Shown here: positions 1 to 6,461 of the stretch, one piece after another | Numbering within the stretch: the first letter of the stretch is position 1 | How the letters are laid out: each line of letters opens with the position of its first letter | DNA from: a virus | Length of the DNA stretch: 22,032 nt | Direction: 5' to 3' (one strand) | IMG/VR virus record: IMGVR_UViG_3300042507_001384 | Location: 1 to 22,032 of that record | Position numbers and translations under genes: made by a program | The notes under the pieces: model-generated | What the model saw: only the letters and a program-made list of their open reading frames with translations | Databases searched by the model: none | Told to the model about the DNA's origin: nothing

Positions 1-165
1 AAAAAGCAAGGCATGAACTTGAAACCTCCCCAGCCAGAAGGCGGCTCCCGGCGCGACTCTTTTTGTGCGAGGATGGAAGGGATGAAAAAGAAATTGACAT
101 CCCCCAAAACCGCCAAAGACCCAGACTCACGCATAAACAAATCACTTAGAGCTTGGAAGTGTTAA
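1..165 (+). CDS. Conserved phage protein, 5'-truncated (DUF6321-like C-terminus)
   Basis: An open frame enters from the left edge and ends in TAA at 163-165, giving 54 visible residues with no start. It contains NLKPPQPEGGSRRDSFCARM and ends in SRINKSLRAWKC. From memory, this pattern (Pro/Gly run, RRDSFCARM box, basic linker, terminal Trp-Lys-Cys) is the C-terminus of a small conserved phage protein family that I associate with DUF6321; the family name is from recall. Function is unknown. It is rich in Lys and Arg like the genes that follow. An in-frame ATG at 13 could start a shorter product, but the conserved pattern begins at or before the window edge, so truncation is more likely. Confidence 0.65.
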   Translation, partial: KKQGMNLKPPQPEGGSRRDSFCARMEGMKKKLTSPKTAKDPDSRINKSLRAWKC

Positions 166-174
166 AGGATAATC

Positions 175-606
175 ATGGCACGCAATACTCCCTATTACGA
201 TGAGTCAAAAGGCGGTGGCGCTGCTTCCGCTGGTGGCGGGGGTCGAAGCGCTGGTAGCATTAAACGTGAGGTTATAGACACAACTAAAGGTTCTAAAAGC
301 CAAAAAGAAGAAGCAGCTCGAGAAAAAGATCTAGCTGCGACTCGTCGTCAAGAAGCGTTAGATAATGCTAAGACTGAGGGTAACAAAACAGAATACCCTT
401 ATATTGATCCGACTAGCCGAGGAAGCGTTGCTAAACCTCGTAAAGAAAAACCTAATCTGTTTGAAATGACAGACGCGCAAAGAAACGCATTAACACCCGC
501 TCAATTGCGTAAGTACGGTTCTGACGCTACCTTTAAAAAAGGTGGGTACGTTAAAGCTGCTGATGGCGTTGCTTCACGTGGTAAAACAAAAGGGCGAATG
601 ATATGA
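175..606 (+). CDS. Small basic phage protein with Gly-rich N-terminus and ADGxASRGKT tail
   Basis: This is a 143-residue, strongly charged protein with a Gly/Ala/Ser run at about residues 11-27, a Lys/Glu/Arg-rich probably helical middle, and a C-terminal tail containing KGGYVKAADGVASRGKTKG. The same tail recurs in the proteins at 1196-1462 and 1478-1909. The start is supported by AAGGA six bases upstream. The last codons overlap the next gene by ATGA. I recognise no enzymatic domain. The composition (basic, low complexity, no hydrophobic core) suggests a disordered protein that binds DNA or virion parts, but that is inference. Confidence 0.75.
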   Translation: MARNTPYYDESKGGGAASAGGGGRSAGSIKREVIDTTKGSKSQKEEAAREKDLAATRRQEALDNAKTEGNKTEYPYIDPTSRGSVAKPRKEKPNLFEMTDAQRNALTPAQLRKYGSDATFKKGGYVKAADGVASRGKTKGRMI

Positions 607-797
607 CTCAACATGACACAGCTAAAGCAGTTGCAGATGGCGCAGCAGTCCTAACGACTGTTGGTGTTATGGCCACATGGCTTCCGCCTTTGGCTTCTCT
701 GTTCACTATCGTCTACCTCGGTCTTCGTATCTGGGAGTCTGATACTGTTCGTGAAATAACCAATCGTAAGAAGGCCGAAAATGCCAGCAACGAGTGA
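603..797 (+). CDS. Small membrane protein, holin-like
   Basis: This is a 64-residue protein with one long hydrophobic stretch at about residues 13-43 (AVLTTVGVMATWLPPLASLF and onward). A central Pro-Pro could make it a short hairpin of two membrane passes. A charged tail follows (ESDTVREITNRKK). Size, topology and the LPPLASLFTIVYLGLRIWES pattern match small phage membrane proteins often annotated as holins. It starts inside the preceding stop (ATGA at 603-606) and its last 17 bases overlap the next gene, so it is translationally coupled. The main lysis block is 16 kb downstream, so it might be a second holin or a virion membrane-interacting peptide. Confidence 0.65.
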   Translation: MTQHDTAKAVADGAAVLTTVGVMATWLPPLASLFTIVYLGLRIWESDTVREITNRKKAENASNE

Positions 798-1185
798 AAA
801 GCAAAAGCGGCTCATGGATGCCGCTGCACACAACCCAAAGTTTGCAAAAGCTGCGGGCGTACCAGTATCCGTTGCTAAAGAGTTTAGCGACGAGAGTAAA
901 GGGACGAAGTTTGGTAAAGGGACTCCCAAGTCCCGTGCTGACCTTCAAAAAGTTAATAAACCAAAGACACTTCATGGCAAGATGTCGTTAATGAAAGAAG
1001 GTGGTATTGTGGCTACTAGCAAAAACAATGGCATTACCAAAGCCAAAATGGGCGCTGTCAAATCTGGCGGCACTAAAGGTAAAGGCGAGCACGCTGTTCA
1101 ATCCAAAGGTATCTCAAAAGGTACTATGGTCAAGATGTCTGGTTCTAAACCTCTGGGCATGAAGCGCGGCGGCAAGACCTGCTAA
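781..1185 (+). CDS. Conserved small basic phage protein (MPATSEKQKRLMDAAAHNPKF type)
   Basis: A 134-residue Lys/Gly-rich protein. Its N-terminus (SEKQKRLMDAAAHNP, then GVPVSVAKEFSDESKGTKFG) is a pattern I recall from a widespread family of small phage and bacterial proteins related to DUF3008; the family name is from memory. The rest is low complexity, with repeated SKG/KGTM motifs and the ending MKRGGKTC, which resembles the end of the next protein (MRSGGKTC). The start overlaps the preceding gene by 17 bases. AAGAAGG lies just upstream. Its stop codon is part of the next gene's Shine-Dalgarno (TAAGGAG). Function is unknown. Confidence 0.75.
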   Translation: MPATSEKQKRLMDAAAHNPKFAKAAGVPVSVAKEFSDESKGTKFGKGTPKSRADLQKVNKPKTLHGKMSLMKEGGIVATSKNNGITKAKMGAVKSGGTKGKGEHAVQSKGISKGTMVKMSGSKPLGMKRGGKTC

Positions 1186-1195
1186 GGAGCACATC

Positions 1196-1462
1196 ATGGG
1201 TGCAAGTTCAACTGCCTCTGGCATGAAAAAGTACAAGCCTAGGCGCACGCCCGGGTCTTTGGATGATGTGGTCTACTCAGACACTAAAAAGGCTGCTATG
1301 GAAGAGGCCCAAGCTGCCAAAGATACAGCTGCTGCTACCGATGCTTACAACAAAGTTGTAGGTAAAAGAAAAGGCGGCTACGTTAAGGCTGCTGATGGCA
1401 TTGCTTCACGTGGTAAAACCCGTGGCACTATGGTGATGCGCAGTGGTGGTAAAACTTGTTAA
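1196..1462 (+). CDS. Small basic phage protein with ADGIASRGKT tail
   Basis: An 88-residue protein. The N-terminal part has YKPRRTPGSLDDVVYSDTKK; the middle is an Ala-rich probable helix (AMEEAQAAKDTAAATDAYNK). The C-terminal segment KGGYVKAADGIASRGKTRG matches the tail of the protein at 175-606 almost residue for residue, followed by MVMRSGGKTC, which resembles the end of the protein at 781-1185. It therefore looks like a combination of the tails of two neighbours. AAGGAG lies six bases upstream of the start. No enzymatic motif is visible, and I do not know its function. Confidence 0.75.
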   Translation: MGASSTASGMKKYKPRRTPGSLDDVVYSDTKKAAMEEAQAAKDTAAATDAYNKVVGKRKGGYVKAADGIASRGKTRGTMVMRSGGKTC

Positions 1463-1477
1463 TCTAAGGAGTTAATC

Positions 1478-1909
1478 ATGAGAAAACGTTACAACGAAGG
1501 CGGTGAAGTGGATGCCGAAGAAGCGGCCAACAAACGTACAGAAGGTATGTTGTCAAATCCTAACGCCAAAGAATTTGGTGATGCTGGCACCTCTGAAGTA
1601 TCAGAAACCATACCCAAATCTGTTGCTAAACCTAAAGCAGCCGCCAAGCCCGTTGCTAAATCTGCTAAACCTGCTGCTAAAGCCGAACCTGCGCCAAAAG
1701 CAGCTTCTACTGACGTAACCAAAATGTCTTTGGCAGAGCGTGCAAAAGCAAGCCGTGACAAGGCTAGAACCGGTAGCGGTACAACAGACACACGTTCAGT
1801 TAGCCAGCGTTTACGCTCTGCCTTTGGTATGAAGAATGGCGGCATGACTGCTTCTAAACGCGCAGATGGTATTGCTTCTCGTGGCAAGACCAACTGCAAA
1901 ATGTATTGA
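1478..1909 (+). CDS. Lys/Ala/Pro-rich phage protein with ADGIASRGKT tail
   Basis: A 143-residue protein beginning MRKRYNEGGEVDAEEAAN. From about residue 48 it has an Ala/Lys/Pro-rich, histone-H1-like stretch (KSVAKPKAAAKPVAKSAKPA), then a basic segment (SLAERAKASRDKARTG), and the C-terminal tail RADGIASRGKTNCKMY shared with two upstream neighbours. AAGGAG lies upstream of the start. The low-complexity basic region suggests disorder and possible DNA or nucleic-acid contact (inference). I do not recognise a catalytic domain. A Lys/Ala/Pro-rich stretch also appears at the N-terminus of the membrane protein at 16966-17706. Confidence 0.75.
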   Translation: MRKRYNEGGEVDAEEAANKRTEGMLSNPNAKEFGDAGTSEVSETIPKSVAKPKAAAKPVAKSAKPAAKAEPAPKAASTDVTKMSLAERAKASRDKARTGSGTTDTRSVSQRLRSAFGMKNGGMTASKRADGIASRGKTNCKMY

Positions 1910-1917
1910 GGTGAACC

Positions 1918-2193
1918 ATGATGTCATCCCGAGGTATGGGCGCAATCCGCCCAAGCAAAATGCCTAATGCGAAACGTAAGGATCGCAGGGATGACACTGA
2001 CTTCACACAGTATGCTGATGGTGGTAAAGTCAATGCTGCTGGCAATTACACAAAGCCCGGTTTGCGTAAGCGAATCGTGTCCCAAGTAAAAGCCGCAGCA
2101 ACTCATGGTACTGGAGCAGGCCAATGGTCAGCCCGTAAAGCTCAGCTTGTAGCTAAGAGATACAAGGAAGCTGGCGGGGGGTACAAAGATTGA
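1918..2193 (+). CDS. DUF5872-like phage protein
   Basis: A 91-residue protein. Residues from about 45 to the end (KPGLRKRIVSQVKAAATHG, then GAGQWSARKAQLVAKRYKEA, then GGGYKD) match the pattern I remember for DUF5872: a short basic helical domain with the GQWSARKAQ signature and a GGGYK end, found in phages and viruses. Its function is unknown; it is likely DNA- or virion-associated because of its charge. A second ATG directly follows the first, so the start may be at 1921. A run of six G at 2176-2181 lies close to the stop, and the stop overlaps the next gene by TTGA. Confidence 0.75.
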   Translation: MMSSRGMGAIRPSKMPNAKRKDRRDDTDFTQYADGGKVNAAGNYTKPGLRKRIVSQVKAAATHGTGAGQWSARKAQLVAKRYKEAGGGYKD

Positions 2194-2423
2194 AAGCGCC
2201 TCAGAAATCATTGAAGGACTGGGGTGACCAAAAATGGAGAACCAAAAGTGGTAAAAAATCTTCTGACACGGGTGAGCGATATCTTCCTAGTGCTGCGATT
2301 AAAAGTCTCAGTCCTGCTGAGTACGCTGCGACAACGCGTGCGAAACGTGCTGGCAAAAAAGCCGGACAACAATTCGTAAAGCAACCAAAGACGATTGCAA
2401 AGAAAACGGCAGGGTTTAGATAA
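2190..2423 (+). CDS. Conserved phage protein (KWRTKSGKKSSDTGERYLP family), TTG start
   Basis: A 77-residue basic protein dominated by a pattern I know as highly conserved in phages, especially cyanophages: SLKDWGDQKWRTKSGKKSS, TGERYLPSAAIKSLSPAEYA, and QFVKQPKTIAKKT. Its role is unknown. The best start is TTG at 2190, which overlaps the preceding stop as TTGA and has a G-rich stretch (2176-2181) at about Shine-Dalgarno distance. No in-frame ATG precedes the conserved motif. In related phages, as I recall, this segment often directly follows a DUF5872 domain in the same protein, so the two genes here may be a split version. It ends in TAATG, shared with the next gene. Confidence 0.75.
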   Translation: MKAPQKSLKDWGDQKWRTKSGKKSSDTGERYLPSAAIKSLSPAEYAATTRAKRAGKKAGQQFVKQPKTIAKKTAGFR

Positions 2424-3352
2424 TGGCAACAACTTCTGGCGCATCAGGCTTTAATCTCCAACTCGATGAGCTAGTCGAGGAGGCGTTTGAACGCGCCGGA
2501 GGTGAACTGCGTACTGGTTATGACCTGCGCACTGCTCGTCGTAGCCTCAACATCATGTTTGCAGATTGGGCCAACCGTGGCATCAACATGTGGACGATGG
2601 AGACCGGCACTATTAATTTGGTGCAGGGGCAAAACACTTACGCCCTACCAGACGACACAGTTGATCTGCTAGAGCATGTAATTCGTACGCAAGCTAACCA
2701 GCAAAACAATCAAGCTGACCTGACAATTACGCAGATTAGTGTTTCTACGTACGCCACAATCCCTAACAAAATTCAACAAGCCAGACCTATTCAGGTGTGG
2801 TTTCAGCGCTACAACGGACAAAATTCCCCCACTGGCTTAACTTTAAGCGGTGCTATCTCATCTACGGTTGACCAGATTACGCTTAGCTCTACGGTTGGTT
2901 TACCTGCCTCTGGCTTTGTAAAGATTGACAACGAGATCATTAACTACAGTTACATATCTGGCAATATTTTATTTAACTGTTTCCGTGGCCAACAAAACAC
3001 AACTGCTGCATCTCACGCAAACAATGCGGCGGTCTACTGGGCACAAGTACCCGCAGTTACCGTTTGGCCCACACCTGATGGCGCTCAACAGTATCAATTT
3101 GTGTATTGGAGACTGCGCCGTACGCAAGATGCAGGTAACGCCGTCAACGTGATGGATGTACCGTTTAGGTTTATCCCGTGTATGGCCGCTGGCCTGTCCT
3201 ACTATCTGGCGTTAAAAGTCGCCGGGGGCGCTGAACGCTTGCCTATATTAAAGCAACAGTATGACGAGACATGGGAGTTGGCCTCAACAGAAGATCGAGA
3301 GAAAGCCGCTAGTAGGTTTGTACCCCGTCAGCAGTTTATTGGGGGCACCTGA
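2423..3352 (+). CDS. Head-completion / tail accessory protein, P22 gp4-like
   Basis: A 309-residue structural protein expected to sit under the portal and close the packaged head. Residues 12-60 (LQLDELVEEAFERAGGE, then ARRSLNIMFADWANRGINMW) carry the helical pattern typical of P22 gp4-like 'packaged DNA stabilization' adaptors. PDDTVDLLEHVIR follows, and the C-terminal part (VYWRLRR, then PFRFIPCMAAGLSYYLALK) is typical of the same group. At about residues 134-206 an extra beta-rich module is inserted (SGFVKIDNEIINYSYISG, then FRGQQNTTAASHANNAAVYW), interrupting the adaptor fold between VWFQRY and PAVTVWPTPDG. It starts within the preceding stop (TAATG) and ends in TGATG with the next gene, typical of tightly coupled virion genes. 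Confidence 0.8.
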   Translation: MATTSGASGFNLQLDELVEEAFERAGGELRTGYDLRTARRSLNIMFADWANRGINMWTMETGTINLVQGQNTYALPDDTVDLLEHVIRTQANQQNNQADLTITQISVSTYATIPNKIQQARPIQVWFQRYNGQNSPTGLTLSGAISSTVDQITLSSTVGLPASGFVKIDNEIINYSYISGNILFNCFRGQQNTTAASHANNAAVYWAQVPAVTVWPTPDGAQQYQFVYWRLRRTQDAGNAVNVMDVPFRFIPCMAAGLSYYLALKVAGGAERLPILKQQYDETWELASTEDREKAASRFVPRQQFIGGT

Positions 3353-3783
3353 TGGGTAATCGGTTTGCTTCTGGTAAATGGGCAATTGCGCAGTGCGACC
3401 GTTGCGATCAACGGTTCAAGTTAAAAGTGTTGCGTAAAGAAATCATCAAGACAAAAACTTATGATTTGCTGGTTTGCCCTGAGTGCTGGGACCCCGATCA
3501 ACCACAGCTTCAATTGGGTATGTACCCTGTTGACGACCCACAGGCTTTAAGGGATCCCCGTCCTGATAGAAGTTATTATCAGTCTGGGTTAAGCGGGCTG
3601 CAGTTGCAAGACGGTGGCTCTACAAGCATAGACCAGAATGGCTTTCCGGAAGGTGGTAGCCGGGTCTTTCAGTGGGGATGGAACCCAGTTGGTGGGGCCA
3701 GATTTTTTGACGCTGCTTTAACACCAAATGACTTGGTTTTATTGGCAAAAGTTGGTACAGTAACGATACAAATAGGAGTCTGA
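3352..3783 (+). CDS. Zn-ribbon-like phage virion-associated protein
   Basis: A 143-residue protein with two CxxC pairs: C15/C18 (CDRC) and C42/C45 (CPEC), separated by a 23-residue basic segment (RFKLKVLRKEIIKTKTYDLL). This looks like a small zinc ribbon. It is followed by DPDQPQLQLGMYPVDDPQAL and RDPRPDRSYYQSG, and a C-terminal half rich in Gly and aromatics (VFQWGWNPVGGARFFD). The CDRC / CPECW / QPQLQLG pattern is one I have seen in conserved hypothetical proteins of aquatic phages, next to gp4-like adaptors. Its role is unproven; the position between adaptor genes suggests a head-tail junction component. It overlaps the preceding stop by one base (TGATG). Confidence 0.75.
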   Translation: MGNRFASGKWAIAQCDRCDQRFKLKVLRKEIIKTKTYDLLVCPECWDPDQPQLQLGMYPVDDPQALRDPRPDRSYYQSGLSGLQLQDGGSTSIDQNGFPEGGSRVFQWGWNPVGGARFFDAALTPNDLVLLAKVGTVTIQIGV

Positions 3784-3784
3784 T

Positions 3785-3961
3785 ATGGACGCAAAGAAAG
3801 CACTAAAAGCACACATGGCTAAAGGCATGAAGGCCGCTCATCCCGATGCAGCGGTTAAGAACATGCGAGCTGGTGGCAAGACTAACAGCGACATGCTGAA
3901 GATGGGTCGCAACTTGGCTAAAGTTGCTAACCAAAAATCCCCCGGTCGTCGTGGAGGCTAA
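3785..3961 (+). CDS. Very small basic phage protein (AGGKTNSDMLKMGRNLAKVAN)
   Basis: A 58-residue reading frame, ATG at 3785 to TAA at 3959-3961, filling the gap between the Zn-ribbon gene and the next small gene. The core, MRAGGKTNSDMLKMGRNLAK, is a pattern I recall from many phage small proteins in this part of the genome. It is strongly basic with Met-rich predicted helices. AGGAG in the end of the preceding gene (3774-3778) is the likely ribosome site. Function is unknown; it resembles the other small basic proteins of the window. Confidence 0.75.
   Translation: MDAKKALKAHMAKGMKAAHPDAAVKNMRAGGKTNSDMLKMGRNLAKVANQKSPGRRGG
3953..3957 (+). promoter_or_regulatory. Shine-Dalgarno deciding the start at 3963
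   Basis: GGAGG lies five bases before ATG 3963, inside the last codons of the preceding gene. This makes 3963 the likely start rather than the upstream in-frame ATG at 3924, which would extend the protein through the preceding gene. Confidence 0.7.
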
Positions 3962-3962
3962 C

Positions 3963-4163
3963 ATGGCTACATACAAGTCACCCAAAATTGTCCCTAGCGT
4001 GGTTGTTGGCGAAGAGTCAGCCAAAGAGACAATGCGTAAGGCAAATGTTTCTGTGGCCAACACGCGCAGCCAAGATTACCCACCTACCAAAACTTCTGGT
4101 ATTAAGATTCGCGGTACTGGCTGCGCTACCAAAGGCTTGATGGCACGAGGCCCAATGGCATGA
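3963..4163 (+). CDS. Small conserved phage protein (KIRGTGCATKGLMARGPMA tail)
   Basis: A 66-residue protein: MATYKSPKIVPSVVVGEES, then ANVSVANTRSQDYPPTKTSG, and a C-terminal tail GIKIRGTGCATKGLMARGPM. The tail is one I recognise from many phage small proteins encoded near head-tail adaptor genes, and it loosely resembles the ADGxASRGKTxG tails of upstream genes (small residues, Arg/Gly, Lys-Gly). I chose ATG 3963 because of GGAGG at ideal distance and because the conserved sequence begins there. It overlaps the next gene by ATGA. Function is unknown. Confidence 0.75.
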   Translation: MATYKSPKIVPSVVVGEESAKETMRKANVSVANTRSQDYPPTKTSGIKIRGTGCATKGLMARGPMA

Positions 4164-4816
4164 ATTACACCCAACTCAGCGACGCTATTCAAGCGTATAC
4201 GGAGAACACTGAAGCAAGTTTTATTGCTCAGATACCCGTGTTCGTTCAGCAAGCTGAGCAGCGTATTTACAACACCGTTCAGTTCCCGCCGCTACGCAAG
4301 AACGTGACTGGTAGTGTAACGGCGAATAATAAATATCTTGGGTGCCCTAATGATTTTTTAGCGCCATACTCTATGGCGATTATTGACGCAAGTGGTAACT
4401 ATGAATACCTCTTGAACAAAGACGTGAATTTTATTAGGCAAGCGTATCCACAACCGACAGATACAGCCATGCCTAAATACTACGCATTGTTTGGCCCCCA
4501 GTTTAACGCGATGACAGAGTTATCGTTTATTCTTGGCCCCACTCCAGACGCAAGTTATGGGGTTGAACTTCACTACTATTATTACCCAGAGTCTATTGTC
4601 ACTGCGCAAACTACATGGCTGGGCGATAACTTTGACTCAGTGTTGCTATACGGCTCTTTGGTTGAGGCTTACACCTACATGAAGGGTGAGGCCGACATGC
4701 TTCAGTTGTACAACACCAAGTACCAAGAAGCTTTAATATTAGCTAAACGTTTGGGTGATGGTATGGAGCGTCAAGACGCATATCGCTCTGGCCAATACAG
4801 ACAACAGGTAACTTGA
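4160..4816 (+). CDS. Phage head-tail adaptor / tail tube-type accessory protein
   Basis: A 218-residue protein. The N-terminus, MNYTQLSDAIQAYTENTEAS, followed by FVQQAEQRIYNTVQFPPLRK, is a strong recurrent pattern of phage adaptor proteins, similar in arrangement to T7 gp11-like tail tubular and SU10-type adaptor proteins (family name from recall). The middle (YLGCPNDFLAPYSM, then PKYYALFGPQ) and the aromatic beta stretch GVELHYYYYPESI fit the beta-rich part, and C-terminal helices (LVEAYTYMKGEADMLQLYN) complete the helix-beta-helix layout of such adaptors. It probably forms part of the neck ring together with the gp4-like protein upstream. It starts at ATGA inside the preceding stop. Confidence 0.75.
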   Translation: MNYTQLSDAIQAYTENTEASFIAQIPVFVQQAEQRIYNTVQFPPLRKNVTGSVTANNKYLGCPNDFLAPYSMAIIDASGNYEYLLNKDVNFIRQAYPQPTDTAMPKYYALFGPQFNAMTELSFILGPTPDASYGVELHYYYYPESIVTAQTTWLGDNFDSVLLYGSLVEAYTYMKGEADMLQLYNTKYQEALILAKRLGDGMERQDAYRSGQYRQQVT

Positions 4817-4817
4817 T

Positions 4818-5267
4818 ATGGCAATACAACAAACCGCGACTACCAGCTTTAAGACGCAACTGCTTCAAGCAGTTCATAACTTTGGCCCAACAACACCTAA
4901 TACGTTTAAGATAGCTTTGTACACCGGGGCTGCAAACTTAGGGCCATCAACCACTGCGTACACCGCAAGCAACGAGGTGTCTGGCACTGGGTATACGGCT
5001 GGCGGAAACACCTTAATAATTAGCTTATCACCAACAGCTGGAAATAATTCTAGCGGTGTGGCAACGGCTTACGTCTCTTTCAGCAACTCGCAATGGACTA
5101 CCGCTACGTTTACATGCCGTGGCGCTTTAATCTATAACGACTCAGTTGTTGGTAAACCATCTGTTGCTGTGCTAGACTTTGGCGCAGATAAAACGGTTAG
5201 TAACGATACTTTTAACGTTATTTTCCCAACTCCCGATGCAAACAGCGCCATTGTGCGTATTTCTTAA
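4818..5267 (+). CDS. Conserved phage structural protein (TFKIALYTGAANLG family)
   Basis: A 149-residue beta-rich protein. The pattern TFKIALYTGAANLGPSTTAY, then NEVSGTGYTAGGNTL, then RGALIYNDSVVGKPSVAVLD, FGADKTVSNDTF and an end like ANSAIVRIS is one I recognise as widespread in phage virion gene clusters, where it is annotated only as structural or hypothetical. It has no catalytic motif and no signal peptide. The Ser/Thr/Ala-rich beta character fits a tail, neck or decoration role. It begins one base after the adaptor gene stop with a weak AGGTAA ribosome site. Confidence is high that it is a gene and moderate that it is virion-associated. Confidence 0.75.
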   Translation: MAIQQTATTSFKTQLLQAVHNFGPTTPNTFKIALYTGAANLGPSTTAYTASNEVSGTGYTAGGNTLIISLSPTAGNNSSGVATAYVSFSNSQWTTATFTCRGALIYNDSVVGKPSVAVLDFGADKTVSNDTFNVIFPTPDANSAIVRIS

Positions 5268-5279
5268 CTAGGATCTATT

Positions 5280-5855
5280 ATGAGCACTGAAACATCAAAG
5301 GCCCAAGACATCGTGTCCGCTGGGTTAATTACAAACCCCGTAGCCACCGACAGCGTTGGTGCTGGTGGTGTTTACACAGTTACTTGTGTAGGCCCCGATG
5401 GTGTAGAAAAATGGTCTGACACGTTCCATAACCTAGTTATGGACGGCGGTATTGCCAACATGAACGGCGTGTACTTTGCTTCTGGCACCCAAACCACTAC
5501 ATGGTATTTGGGTCTGGTAACTGGTCCGGGTTCTGGAACAACTTATGCTGCAGGCGATACGCTGGCGTCACATGCTGGTTGGAATGAAAATACTGACTAC
5601 ACACCCGCCGGTCGTAAGGCTGTAACGTTTGGTGCTGCTACTACGGCAAACCCGTCTGTTATTTCAAACTCCGCTGCTCCTACAACCTTTGCTATTAACG
5701 GTACTGCTGTTATTGCTGGCGCGTTCTTGGCTAGCGTGTCTTCTGGCACTTCAGGCATTTTGTTTTCTGCTGGTGACTTTACCGGTGGCGACAAGTCTGT
5801 TGCGTCTGGCGACACATTGAACGTGACTTACACATTCTCTCTAACAGCGACCTGA
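5280..5855 (+). CDS. Conserved phage structural protein
   Basis: A 191-residue beta-rich protein. After a variable N-terminus comes CVGPDGVEKWSDTFHNLVMD, then TTTWYLGLVTGPGSGTTYAA, ASHAGWNENTDYTPAGRKAV, and a C-terminal part ending SGDTLNVTYTFSLT. The WY(L/V)GL, SHAGWxE and GDTLNVTxT landmarks recur, in my recollection, in many phage virion proteins of unknown exact role. It follows another small structural protein at 12 bases and precedes fibre genes, suggesting a tail or decoration protein. AGGAT lies upstream of ATG 5280. No enzymatic residues are apparent. Confidence 0.7.
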   Translation: MSTETSKAQDIVSAGLITNPVATDSVGAGGVYTVTCVGPDGVEKWSDTFHNLVMDGGIANMNGVYFASGTQTTTWYLGLVTGPGSGTTYAAGDTLASHAGWNENTDYTPAGRKAVTFGAATTANPSVISNSAAPTTFAINGTAVIAGAFLASVSSGTSGILFSAGDFTGGDKSVASGDTLNVTYTFSLTAT

Positions 5856-5861
5856 TAAGGT

Positions 5862-6452
5862 ATGTTCGGGGATGTAGCCTTTGCCCAAGCACCGTTTGCC
5901 TCTCTTGGGGGTAATACGTTTAGCGGCTCTGTCTCTGAAATCTGTTCAATTAATTCAACTCCCGCGGTTGCATCGTATATTGGCGTAGCAACTGCGTCTG
6001 AGGCGGCTTCAACGTCCGGTGTCTCTACTGCTCAGGCAGCATTTGTTGCAGCTATTTTAGAAAGTATTTCTTCCGCTTCAACTAACAGCGTTACAGGTAC
6101 ATTTAGTGCAACCGTCCAAGAAGCAGCTACAGCGTTTTCAAATCTTACAAGTTCAGCTACGTTTGCTGCTGTTATTGCTGAAGCCGTATCCGCATTAGAT
6201 GCTTCTGTTGGTGGGCTTTCAATTTTTGTAAATATTTCAGAAGCTGCTTCAACTGCTTCAACCATCGACCGCACGCTCTCTGTGTCCGCCTCTATTTCTG
6301 AAGCAGCTTCTGCTAGCTCTACTATAAGTGCCATTGCAGCAAGAAATGCTAACGTTACCGGCGTACAATTATTTGTATCAATCGGTGAAGTTCTTGTTTG
6401 GGCTCAAATAGATGACAGCCAGACTCCAAACTGGCAAAATATACCGACGTAA
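5862..6452 (+). CDS. Tail fibre-type protein with 20-residue repeats
   Basis: A 196-residue Ala/Ser/Thr-rich protein. The N-terminus FGDVAFAQAPFASLGGNTFS and the C-terminus FVSIGEVLVWAQIDDSQTPN are end pieces I associate with fibre-like proteins of aquatic phages. Between them, residues 41-160 repeat with an exact 20-residue period: a Glu recurs at residues 47, 67, 87, 107, 127 and 147, each in a context like (A/I)(S/A)EAxS. Such a regular short period suggests a beta-solenoid or trimeric shaft. The only purine-rich ribosome site (AAGG, 5857-5860) is one base from ATG 5862, unusually close, so translation may depend on coupling to the gene upstream. Confidence 0.7.
   Translation: MFGDVAFAQAPFASLGGNTFSGSVSEICSINSTPAVASYIGVATASEAASTSGVSTAQAAFVAAILESISSASTNSVTGTFSATVQEAATAFSNLTSSATFAAVIAEAVSALDASVGGLSIFVNISEAASTASTIDRTLSVSASISEAASASSTISAIAARNANVTGVQLFVSIGEVLVWAQIDDSQTPNWQNIPT
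5982..6341 (+). repeat. Six 60-bp coding repeats in fibre gene
   Basis: Six units of exactly 60 bp (20 residues) run without any indel. The conserved Glu codon begins at 6000, 6060, 6120, 6180, 6240 and 6300. Nucleotide identity between units is low but the reading pattern is kept, so the duplication is old and the spacing is under constraint. An earlier, weaker unit may precede it (Glu26, off by one residue). Confidence 0.75.
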
Positions 6453-6461
6453 GGATTTAAG

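Noticed and set aside
94-117. TTGACA at 94-99 as a -35 box
   Set aside because: No acceptable -10 hexamer 16 to 18 bases later, and it lies inside the coding end of the first gene.
3924-4163. Longer version of the small protein beginning at ATG 3924
   Set aside because: Would overlap the preceding gene by 38 bases without a ribosome site; ATG 3963 has GGAGG at ideal distance and conserved sequence starts there.
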